From assembly GCF_900089075.1 (NCBI RefSeq), contig NZ_LT593746.1, positions 124,967-188,966 of the forward strand: a stretch of 64,000 bases of DNA. Reading direction: 5' to 3'. The stretch comes from Vaginella massiliensis. GTDB taxonomy: Bacteria > Bacteroidota > Bacteroidia > Flavobacteriales > Weeksellaceae. How positions within the stretch are numbered: the first letter of the stretch is position 1; every line of letters starts with the position of its first letter. The position numbers and the translations under genes were made by a program. The notes beneath the pieces were generated by a model. The model saw nothing but the letters and a program-made list of their open reading frames with translations, ran no database searches and was not told where the DNA came from. Below, one piece after another: positions 20,230 to 27,522 of the stretch.

Positions 20230-21210
20230 CTGATTATCCGTTTATGCACCTGTTATATTCGCAATTACTAGTCTGTCAAAGAGTTTGTCTCCAAAATACC
20301 GTCTGTTTAATTTGTAAATAAACTCGTTGAGATACAACTGTAAGTATTTCCTTTTGATTTTATGGTAGTTGCCCAGCAATGTCCGTTTTGCATTACTGAT
20401 TGCGATATGCACCCATTTGAGTGTTTCCTTGGTGGTTTTGGCGTCTGATTTCTCGGTGACGTGCAATTCCACCAGATCGGAGATGTCAACGTAAGAAGTG
20501 CTTTTGTCCGAAAATACGATGGCATCATCCTCCATGCAGTCCCTGACCACGCCGTTGATTCCTTCACTTTGATGGCTATCCAGTACCCTGGCCTTGAAAT
20601 AACGCACATGCTTCTCCTTTTTGCCCGTTTCGATATCTTCCAACGGGGTGCTTTCGGCCATCACCGCAACGTTCTGCTTTCCCTCGGCTCCCCGGCCACG
20701 TGTACCCTTGCCTCGCTCGATTTCCTTACTGGCCACCGAAAAGTAACCCTCATCCAGTTCTATCATCCCTTCCAGTGTATACCTTGCATCCCGGTTGCCC
20801 ATCGCCCTGCGGAGTTTGTGTACCATCGCCCATACCGGTTCGTAACGCTTCAATCCTAATTGCTTCTGGAGTTCGTTGGTGGAGAATCCCTTTTTTGTGC
20901 AACTCATCAGGAACATCGTTTTGTACCACACCAGAAACGGCAGCTTGGAGCTCTCCATGATCGTACCGCTGCGCAACGAGGTGCGGAAACGGCAACCTTT
21001 GCATTCATAACTCCATTTACCCTGTAACCAATAATGGGAAGTGCCCCCGCATCGCTTGCAGACAACCCCTTCCTTATCACGCTGCTCCTTGAAATGCAAA
21101 CGACAATCTTCCTCCGAACCGAAATGAGCCGTAAAACTGAATATGTTCATAATCCCTGCTTTTTGAGCGCTAATATACTAAAAATATTAGGTGTGTTTGC
21201 GGAGAATCAG
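20230..21210 (-). mobile_element. IS1595-family insertion sequence, apparently intact
   Basis: 981 bases with imperfect terminal inverted repeats: the left end starts CTGATTATCCG, the right end reads CTGATTCTCCG inward, and both continue to CACCT. One full-length transposase gene. Flanked by the direct repeat ATTTTAAAA. It is visibly richer in G+C than its surroundings, so a recent arrival from a different donor is likely. It lies 107 bases upstream of the catalase start and reads towards it. Confidence 0.85.
20242..21150 (-). CDS. IS1595 family transposase (ISXO2-like)
   Basis: 302 residues. N-terminal zinc ribbon (CKRCGG...CKGC, residues ~32-56), then a helical DNA-binding section and the ISXO2-like DDE-type catalytic domain, with ELDEGYFS and FSDKSTSY as candidate first and second acidic positions, and the HIAISNAKR segment. 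No frameshift seen, so probably active or recently so. Coding end is 12 bases from the inner IS end. Confidence 0.88.
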   Translation of the reverse strand: MNIFSFTAHFGSEEDCRLHFKEQRDKEGVVCKRCGGTSHYWLQGKWSYECKGCRFRTSLRSGTIMESSKLPFLVWYKTMFLMSCTKKGFSTNELQKQLGLKRYEPVWAMVHKLRRAMGNRDARYTLEGMIELDEGYFSVASKEIERGKGTRGRGAEGKQNVAVMAESTPLEDIETGKKEKHVRYFKARVLDSHQSEGINGVVRDCMEDDAIVFSDKSTSYVDISDLVELHVTEKSDAKTTKETLKWVHIAISNAKRTLLGNYHKIKRKYLQLYLNEFIYKLNRRYFGDKLFDRLVIANITGA

Positions 21211-21219
21211 ATTTTAAAA
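21211..21219 (+). repeat. Target-site duplication, right
   Basis: ATTTTAAAA, partner of 20221-20229. Confidence 0.75.
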
Positions 21220-21223
21220 TAAT

Positions 21224-21254
21224 AAAAGCGCTTAGTCATAAGACTAAACGCTTT
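21224..21254 (-). terminator. Terminator of the general stress protein gene
   Basis: Stem AAAGCGCTTAGTC/GACTAAACGCTTT (one wobble) around ATAA, T-rich on the minus strand. Confidence 0.85.
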
Positions 21255-21269
21255 AAAATTGATATCTTT

Positions 21270-21779
21270 CTAAATTTCTAGTTTTCCTTCCTCTCCGCCA
21301 TCGCCACCTTTATCGGCGCCTGTTATCGCTGAATAAACCATTAACGCTATATCTACAAATTTACCGTGTTTAGTTGCCCAATATTTTACATCTAAAGGTT
21401 TAATACCAATAACAGAAACATTTGGATCTTCTTTCCCTTCCTTAAACCAAGCATTTGCCGCAACCGACCAATGTTCGTCAATGGTATTTTGATCTAAATA
21501 AATTTCAGCTGTTCCATACACTGAAAGGTATTCAGAGTTGGAATTATTCATAAAATATAATTGCGTTTTGGTATCTTTTTTCAATTCATAGTTTTTGTCG
21601 CTGTCCCTACCACTCAAAAACCATAGAATTCCATTTTCATCCACCTCTTGCAAAGTCATAGGTCGCGATGGGATCGGACGTTCATCTAATTTGGTAGTCA
21701 TCATGCAAATCCTTGCACTCTCAGCTAATTCCTTTAATTTATCAATAGCTTCTTTTTTGAAATAATTTTTCTCAGACAT
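21270..21779 (-). CDS. General stress protein, pyridoxamine 5'-phosphate oxidase-like fold
   Basis: About 169 residues from the ATG at 21779 (MSEKNYFKKEAI); in-frame ATGs up to 21806 would add ten residues that look like leader. The split-barrel FMN-binding fold shows in ARICMMTTK, RPMTLQEVDENGILWFLSG and KYWATKHGK. It matches the general stress protein 26 group, flavin-binding proteins of unclear reaction often induced with catalases. The glycine-rich acidic tail (GADKGGDGGEEG) is usual for the group. Its position next to katE supports a stress role; the IS lies between them. Confidence 0.85.
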   Translation of the reverse strand: MSEKNYFKKEAIDKLKELAESARICMMTTKLDERPIPSRPMTLQEVDENGILWFLSGRDSDKNYELKKDTKTQLYFMNNSNSEYLSVYGTAEIYLDQNTIDEHWSVAANAWFKEGKEDPNVSVIGIKPLDVKYWATKHGKFVDIALMVYSAITGADKGGDGGEEGKLEI

Positions 21780-21871
21780 AGTATATTTTTTTATAGTATG
21801 CATCAATTGTTATTCCGTAATGTGATAAATTAAGGCTTTAACTAAACTTTATTTAAAAATAACATACTATA

Positions 21872-21908
21872 AAAAAAAAACGCTCCTAGAGGTGTTTCTA
21901 AGCGTGTT
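21872..21908 (-). terminator. Terminator of the epimerase gene
   Basis: On the minus strand ACGCTTAGA/TCTAGGAGCGT with a two-base bulge, then a run of ten T. Confidence 0.75.
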
Positions 21909-21933
21909 ATTTTATAATTCAAAATAATTTTAT

Positions 21934-22848
21934 TTAAATATCTGATAATTGAAGTTGCTCGAATTTAAACCCAGCATCTTTTAAATTTTTAGGTTCAATA
22001 TTTTGACTTCTTAAAACCAAATCTGGAGAAGTTCCAATTATTTTAGTTCCGATATTGATTAAAAATTCAGGAGCTGGTAAACCTATTGGCATCTTATATT
22101 TATTTCTCAATTCTTGCATAAAATCAGCATTGCTCAAAGCATTTCCATTGCTAAAATTAAAAGCTCCCGTTAGTTCGTTTTTCATGATAAAATCCAAAGC
22201 TCTTGGCAAATCTTTTTCACCCATCCAGCTTACCATTTGTTCGCCAGAACCAGCAGCTCCGCCTCCACCTAATTTCACTAACTTTTTAAGCATGTGCAAT
22301 GCACTTTCTTCGCTTTCACCTAAAATCAATGAAATTCTAAAGACAGTTTTTTTAGTTTTATCATTGGCGTATTTATAGAAGGCTTCTTCCCATTTCTGAC
22401 TTAGAATTGATAAAAAATCATCCCCTCTACTAATATCATTCTCCGTACTTGCAACCTCTTTACTTTCCTCATAAATAGCTGCAGAAGACGCATTCAGCCA
22501 CATCTTAGGAGGATTTTCGCATTGCTCTATAGCTTTACCGATAGCTTCCGTACTGTCTATACGAGAAGAAAGTAGTTTCTTTTTGTTTTCTTCCGTAAAA
22601 CGAGTATTGATATTTATACCCGCAAGGTTAATCAGAACATCTGCATTTTCTAATACATTAGTCCAATCACCTAAATTCTTGCTGTCCCATTTTACAAAAT
22701 GAATGTTTCCTTTACTTTCTCTTTCAGAACGTGTGAGAATATAAATCTCATATTCATTTTTAAAATAATCTTGGATTAGACCACCTAAATATCCCGTTCC
22801 TCCTGATAAAACCATTTTCTTCATAACCGAATTTTGTTCATTTTCCAT
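21934..22848 (-). CDS. TIGR01777 family NAD(P)-dependent epimerase-like protein
   Basis: 304 residues. Extended short-chain dehydrogenase fold: nucleotide motif SGGTGYLGG near residue 16, then LINLAG, SSAAIY and the C-terminal DUF1731 region (LPAPEFLINIGTKIIG...LRSQNIEPKNL). Homologues (YfcH/SulA) have no agreed reaction. The start may be 22848 or the ATG at 22824 (MKKMVLSGG), which fits family starts better. Codon use resembles the ligase operon, so it is probably part of the same imported block. Confidence 0.83.
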   Translation of the reverse strand: MENEQNSVMKKMVLSGGTGYLGGLIQDYFKNEYEIYILTRSERESKGNIHFVKWDSKNLGDWTNVLENADVLINLAGININTRFTEENKKKLLSSRIDSTEAIGKAIEQCENPPKMWLNASSAAIYEESKEVASTENDISRGDDFLSILSQKWEEAFYKYANDKTKKTVFRISLILGESEESALHMLKKLVKLGGGGAAGSGEQMVSWMGEKDLPRALDFIMKNELTGAFNFSNGNALSNADFMQELRNKYKMPIGLPAPEFLINIGTKIIGTSPDLVLRSQNIEPKNLKDAGFKFEQLQLSDI

Positions 22849-22875
22849 ACTTAGTAAATATAATGGTTTTTAAAC

Positions 22876-23142
22876 TTAATGAATCATTTCCCAAAGTGCA
22901 ATTGAAGTTGCCATCACAACATTCATACTTGTGTTTTTACCATACATGGGTAAATGAACACAATAATCACATTCTCTTATTAATTCTTGAGAAATACCAA
23001 AGGCTTCATTTCCACAGATGAGTGCTTTGGCTTTTTGAGTAAATTCCAATTTTGTAATATCCTTACTTTCAGAAGTATATTCTAGCCCAATAACCTCAAA
23101 ATCTTCATTTTTTAACGCATCAATTTCAGAAATTAAATACAA
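22876..23142 (-). pseudogene. SpoU/TrmH-type RNA 2'-O-methyltransferase, 3' fragment
   Basis: 88 residues matching only the C-terminal part of a SpoU methylase: motif 2 (LICGNEAFGIS) and motif 3 (VHLPMYGKNTSMNVVMATSIAL) of the knotted SAM-binding site. The N-terminal ~150-170 residues are missing; the reading frame runs into the RHS gene on the other strand at about 23140. The TTG 'start' is incidental. Certainly non-functional unless expressed as a fragment. Confidence 0.85.
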
Positions 23143-24562
23143 TCACCTAAATTTACCTACAGAAGTTCTTTGGAATGCAACCAAGAAAATTAACTATGCC
23201 TACGATGCAAGCGGTGTAAAGTTGAGAAAAATTGTAACCGATGGTATCAAAGTAACCCAAACCGATTATTTAGGAGGCTTTCAGTACCAAAACAATGATT
23301 TACAATTCTTCCCAACATCGGAAGGGTATGTAAATGTGGTGACCAATAAAGTTAGTGGTGGCAGAACTTATAATTATGTCTATAACTATACCGACCATTT
23401 GGGTAACGTACGGGTGAGTTATGCGTGGGATGATAAAGAACAAAAAGCAAAAATCTTAAACGAAAATCATTTCTATGCATTTGGAGGCAAGCATCGTGGT
23501 TATACTGGGCTTATCAGCACACCTGCCATTATAGAAGAAGGAGTAGCCATTGAATCGGGCGGTTTACAAGTGATCTCTACACAATATTCTGGGAGCAATA
23601 CCTTTGACTATGCCTACAACAGCAAAGAGTTGCAAACAGAAAGCGGATTCTACGACTATGGATGGCGACAATACATGCCCGATATTGGCAGATGGAACGG
23701 TATAGACCAATTGGCAGAGCATTACAACAGTATCAACCCTTATGCTTATGTAGCCAACAACCTAGTTTCGTTTACCGATCCTGATGGAAGAAGAATTGAT
23801 AGAGACATCAACGGGAATTATACGTTTACTGGTTTTGATGCTTTGATGTTAGAAAGTTATTTAAGTGCTGGGGGTGATTATGGCCAATTGATTGGGTCAT
23901 TAAATAGTTATAACGGCGGTGATTTTGGAAGTGGTATCATTAGTCATTTTTGGCTCAACTTCAAAACGGATGTATTATCTAATATCAAAATCAACTCAAA
24001 ATTAAACACTGTTAGTTGGATCGTAAATGCCCAAAGTACAGGAGCTGAATCTGACAATTTTCTAAAAGGTGTAATTGAGCTTAAAGAAGCTTATATTAAT
24101 GTGGGGAAACATGTCATAGAGAAAAATTTTTATTTAAATGTCGTTGAAAGAAATTTTAATGGAATTCTTGATTATACTGAAGTTGGTGTAAAAGGGTATA
24201 AGAAAATCCCTCATCATGTAAAAAGGCACTATGCATATAAATTATCTAAATTTACTGGTATAAAATCTGGAGAAATTTATCAAAAAACTAAAGGATTCGT
24301 GAATAAGACTGGGAAATTTGTGACTAAAGCAGGGAACTATGGTAACGTAGCATCAGTTGCTGTAGGAGTTGTAGATGTTTTAGATGATGGTAATATAAAA
24401 GCTTCAACAGTAGTTAATATGTCACTTTTAGCAGTTGGACTAGCATTTCCAGTAACCGCTCCATTTATATTGGCATATGGTGTATTAGATTTCACTTTTG
24501 ATATTAGTGGGAGAATTGATAATAATTTTAATGGGATTGACACAGGTATATATGATAAATAA
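23138..24562 (+). pseudogene. RHS-repeat protein, 3' fragment with variable C-terminal toxin-like domain
   Basis: The frame is open from about 23126 but homology begins at the junction (YNHLNLPTEVLWN). It carries one RHS/YD stretch, then the RHS core motif (YDYGWRQYMPDIGRWNGIDQ...NPYAYVANNLVSFTDPDG). The ~270 residues after DPDG are the variable region of a polymorphic toxin: a lysine-rich segment (KTKGFVNKTGKFVTKAG) and a hydrophobic stretch (about 40 residues with VNMSLLAVGLAFPV and FILAYGVL) before the stop. The usual >1000 N-terminal residues and any secretion signal are absent. Toxic activity is unknown; a membrane-acting tip is possible. Confidence 0.8.
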
Positions 24563-24947
24563 AATTATAAAACAATGGCTATTTATAAATTATTGTGGAC
24601 AAAAAATAGGGCAGTTTAGAGGGGCTGATTTAAAATTAGCTCTTTTAAATGTAACCACTTCAAACGTTTCATTTATTATCTATGGAATTATTTTTTTCAT
24701 ATTCATCAAATTAGGTTTTAGAAATGTTTATTTATATTTATTGATATCAGTTTCCTTTGAATTTTTAGTGACTAGAAAACTTGTTAAAAAATATCTCGAT
24801 CAGACTATTTCTATTTCTGAACTACAAAAACAGTATAAAATCACCCATATAAGGATTAGAATTTTATTTTTTTTATTATCTATTTTATTAGTTATTCTTT
24901 CGGTAATTTTATTTATAGTAATAATTTCAAGTTTAAAATATTTTTAA
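24552..24947 (+). CDS. Small membrane protein, candidate immunity protein
   Basis: 131 residues from the ATG at 24552, which overlaps the RHS stop by 11 bases; a longer frame from 24498 is antisense-like sequence within the RHS gene. At least three transmembrane segments (near residues 40-62, 64-80 and 108-128). No recognised family. Position immediately behind a polymorphic toxin, overlapping translation and membrane nature fit an immunity protein against a membrane-acting toxin; that is inference from context only. Confidence 0.55.
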   Translation: MINKIIKQWLFINYCGQKIGQFRGADLKLALLNVTTSNVSFIIYGIIFFIFIKLGFRNVYLYLLISVSFEFLVTRKLVKKYLDQTISISELQKQYKITHIRIRILFFLLSILLVILSVILFIVIISSLKYF

Positions 24948-24968
24948 TGAAAAATAGAATTAAAAAAA

Positions 24969-25424
24969 ATGAGAAAATATCGTTTAGTTAAATTAAATCT
25001 AACCAAATTATATTACTATAGCTTTGTGAGTTTAATTCTGTATTGCTTTATCATAATACTGCTAATGGTGTTGATTAATAATATTTACCCAAAAATCTTA
25101 AATGTAAAAGGAGTATTTATAATTACAGCTATTATTTATGGAATGTTTATTTACAAAATAATTTATAAAAGAAGTGATCAAGAAGTTGTAATCAGAGTAA
25201 ATAATAAAAAAGTATCAATAGATAATTTAGAAATTCCGTACGATGAATTACATGTAATATAATTCAAAAATAAACTTTTTAGTCACTATCCTAAAGTGAA
25301 AATTTTATATGGAAATCATCAAGAATATTCATTCAGAATAACTAAATATGGAAAAGATTTTTTCGAGTTTGAGGGGGCTATTATGAATATTATGCAAAAC
25401 AATAAGAATACTCTTAATCGATGA
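24969..25424 (+). pseudogene. Membrane protein gene broken by an in-frame TAA
   Basis: The first 97 codons encode two transmembrane segments (residues ~15-37 and ~45-65) and the start of a soluble beta-rich part (VNNKKVSIDNLEIPYDEL). A TAA at 25260-25262 ends this, but the same frame stays open for another 53 codons to a TGA at 25422, and that sequence (YGNHQEYSFRITKYGKDFF) continues the beta-rich pattern. A single change from a sense codon such as CAA explains this. Probably a second immunity-type or orphan gene of the RHS cluster. Confidence 0.55.
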
Positions 25425-25428
25425 ATTT

Positions 25429-25998
25429 ATGATAAGAAAAAACAATTTTATTTTATTTTTTTTTGTATTCTTTTTAGTAGAATCGTGTTCTGATATAGAT
25501 TGTGAAACGCTGAAAACGGCAGCTTTGGATAGAGAATGTCTATTGATAATGGAAAAACTACTTCCTTATGATGAAACTACACTTAATGCCAAAGGAAAAA
25601 GTCTAATAGACAATAGTGAATGTATATGTAAAGATAGAGGGAGATGGAGGACTCAGTATAGAGATGAGATAGAACCAGGAGATACTATCATCAAAAGAAA
25701 AGGAGAATTAACCTTTAATATTCATAAGAAAGATACTGTGATTACACATCATTGGCAATGTGAAGGGAAAGTGTATAATTCAGATGGAACTGTGAAGGAA
25801 GTTCTTTACCAGATAATTCAGGACAATCCAATGCTAATTCTACAATTAAATCCTTCTGAGATTCAGGAATACTATTCCATTTACGACAGCTTGAATGACG
25901 TTTTGATTCTAAACCTTCAAATCCATTTTCTAGATAATTTGAATACCATTTATAGAAAGTGCTTCGTGCAATCCCAAATTCACTTAAAGTTCGTTTAA
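25429..25998 (+). pseudogene. Lipoprotein gene truncated by an IS3 remnant
   Basis: The first ~123 residues look like a genuine lipoprotein: hydrophobic signal and lipobox-like VESC at residue ~20, then several cysteines (CETLK, ECLL, ECICKD). From about 25798 the frame reads antisense through the IS3 orfB gene, so the last ~65 residues are not original. No family recognised. It sits in line with the RHS-associated genes. Confidence 0.6.
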
Positions 25999-26062
25999 CT
26001 CCAATTTCAGAGCGAGTTACAATCTGAATAATTTTGTGTTTATCACTTGCTGATAATTGCAT
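25798..26062 (-). pseudogene. IS3-family transposase orfB, N-terminal fragment
   Basis: 88 residues with the helix-turn-helix of the family (TLSEFGIARSTFYKWYSNYLENG) and the block IPESQKDLIVELALDCPELSGKEL, after which family members continue into the integrase core; here homology stops. Confidence 0.75.
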
Positions 26063-26096
26063 ATATTGCTTGAATTTTGTTTATAATCCAACGAGT

Positions 26097-26436
26097 TCAA
26101 GGTTTTTTTACGATATCATAGCGAATAACTAAATCGGCTACAATCTCTTTTAAACGCTGATTCTCTTTGCGTAAATCACTGACATCATCACTTGTTGCTT
26201 CTCGTGTAATATCTCCGGATAATCGCTTTTTACCTGCTTCTAAAAATTCTTTATTCCACTTATAAAATGGAGATTGTGAAATAGCATATTTGCGACAAAC
26301 TTCAGCTACTGAAATCTCAGCACGTAAGGCTTCCATCACAATTAAAAATTTTTTGTTCCGCTGTAAATATTCGTCTTATGTTTTGACGAATATATTTTAC
26401 AAATTTTTCAGGAGTTTTCTTTTTTGAATTTGCCAT
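26097..26436 (-). pseudogene. IS3-family transposase orfA, frameshifted
   Basis: From the ATG at 26436 the frame gives MANSKKKTPEKFVKYI...RRIFTAEQKI; then a frameshift in an A/T run near 26345 moves into the frame that gives FLIVMEALRAEISVAEVCRK and the rest of the helix-turn-helix and leucine-rich end (LRKENQRLKEIVADL). Both parts align to one typical orfA. Confidence 0.75.
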
Positions 26437-26589
26437 AATTAAAATTAATGCTTTTAAAAACAATATCTTAAATTTTAGGTATATTTAAACAGATGTGAGC
26501 TTGTATTTAAATCTCAAATCAATAACAAAAAAGGGATTTTATTTGTCCCTCATTTGTACCATGAAAGTATAAATAACTGATAATTAGAT

Positions 26590-26685
26590 AACGTAATTTT
26601 AGAAGAATTGAAATAATGAGCAATTAACTTCACGCAACAATAAGCAACAAACCGCTGTAAACTATGGGTTGACAGCGGTTTTTTT
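26590..26685 (+). repeat. dnaK-tail direct repeat, right copy
   Basis: Reproduces the last codons of dnaK in divergent form (VILEELK then TAA, against VEFEEVK then TAA), the 3' untranslated sequence and the terminator hairpin with eight T. No dnaK homology lies before it. It sits 53 bases before the end of the glycerophosphodiesterase gene. The ~150 bases before it (26437-26589) hold nothing I can name except a weak AGGGA/TCCCT hairpin. Confidence 0.9.
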
Positions 26686-26738
26686 TGGTGAATAATTAGT
26701 GTTGTTAGAATGAATTTGCTAGTTGATTGTACCGAGCT

Positions 26739-27500
26739 TTAGTGTATTAATTTTTGTAAAACTTCTGGCTTATCGGTTGTGATGTAATCAATTTTCTGAT
26801 CGAGCAGCATTTGCATATCTTTTTCCTTGTTTACGGTCCAAGAATTTACTGTCAAGCCTAGATTCTGAGCTTCTTCTATCCAAGTAGGATTTTTCACGAA
26901 CAGAGAAAAATGATAATCAATCCCCGTGAATCCCAACTGTTTTATTTCGGCAGGCGTTAAGTCTCCTTTCAGATAAGAAACATGACCTTTCGGATTGTGT
27001 TTGATCAATTGTTCGCAAATATTTTTGCTAAACGAGATGTATTCTACCTGATCTTCTACACCCAATCTTTTCACCAATTCTAAAGTCGCCAAAACTGCCC
27101 GATTTTCATTTTCTTTGTTTCGATGAGGTTTCAATTCATAAATCATTTTTAGTTGCGGATATTTCTTTCCTTCTGTCAGATAGTGTTCGACTGTTGGGAT
27201 TGGCTCTCCGTTTTTCAACTTCAGTTTTTCGATTGCGCTGTACAGATTGTTTTCGATATTAACTCCCTGAATTTCTGCGTCGTGGTTCACTACCAAAACT
27301 CCATCAGCGGTGATGTATACATCAAATTCGCTTCCGTAAGCTTTTATTTCATTCGACATTTTCAGCGCCTGAATAGAATTTTGGGCATTGTTTGGCGTGT
27401 CCCAATACCCGCGATGAGCAACCACTTTGGTTTGTGCGTTGAGCACGGCTGTAAGCGAAAAAATTCCTAGCATTAATGCTTTTTTCATGTTCTTTTTCAT
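26739..27500 (-). CDS. Glycerophosphodiester phosphodiesterase family protein, exported
   Basis: 253 residues with a signal peptide (to NAQ at ~23). GDPD TIM-barrel: AHRGYWDTPNN... (HRG motif with catalytic His), then EFDVYITADGVLVVNHD giving the metal-site E-x-D and the second catalytic His, and a C-terminal VNSWTVNKEKDMQMLLDQKIDYITTDKP. It hydrolyses glycerophosphodiesters to glycerol-3-phosphate and an alcohol in the periplasm. It lies 22 bases after the remains of a TonB receptor gene, so the two may once have been an uptake operon. Confidence 0.9.
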   Translation of the reverse strand: MKKNMKKALMLGIFSLTAVLNAQTKVVAHRGYWDTPNNAQNSIQALKMSNEIKAYGSEFDVYITADGVLVVNHDAEIQGVNIENNLYSAIEKLKLKNGEPIPTVEHYLTEGKKYPQLKMIYELKPHRNKENENRAVLATLELVKRLGVEDQVEYISFSKNICEQLIKHNPKGHVSYLKGDLTPAEIKQLGFTGIDYHFSLFVKNPTWIEEAQNLGLTVNSWTVNKEKDMQMLLDQKIDYITTDKPEVLQKLIH

Positions 27501-27522
27501 ATTAAAATTTACTAGTTTTTAT

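Larger units (their letters stand above)
25798..26436 (-). mobile_element. IS3-family element remnant
   Basis: Contains a frameshifted orfA and only the first ~88 codons of orfB; the remaining catalytic part (DDE) is absent and the left end abuts the lipoprotein gene. The terminal inverted repeats were not found. The element is dead and was trimmed by a later deletion or insertion. Confidence 0.75.

Noticed and set aside
24498-24551. Longer start for the candidate immunity gene
   Set aside because: These codons are the out-of-frame reading of the RHS 3' end; the ATG at 24552 fits better.
25742-25998. C-terminal part of the lipoprotein frame as genuine protein
   Set aside because: From ~25798 the sequence is antisense to a recognisable IS3 orfB, so this part is not original coding sequence.
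26531-26551. AGGGA/TCCCT hairpin with A-run before the right dnaK repeat
   Set aside because: Would terminate a minus-strand transcript for which no gene is present; too short to call.
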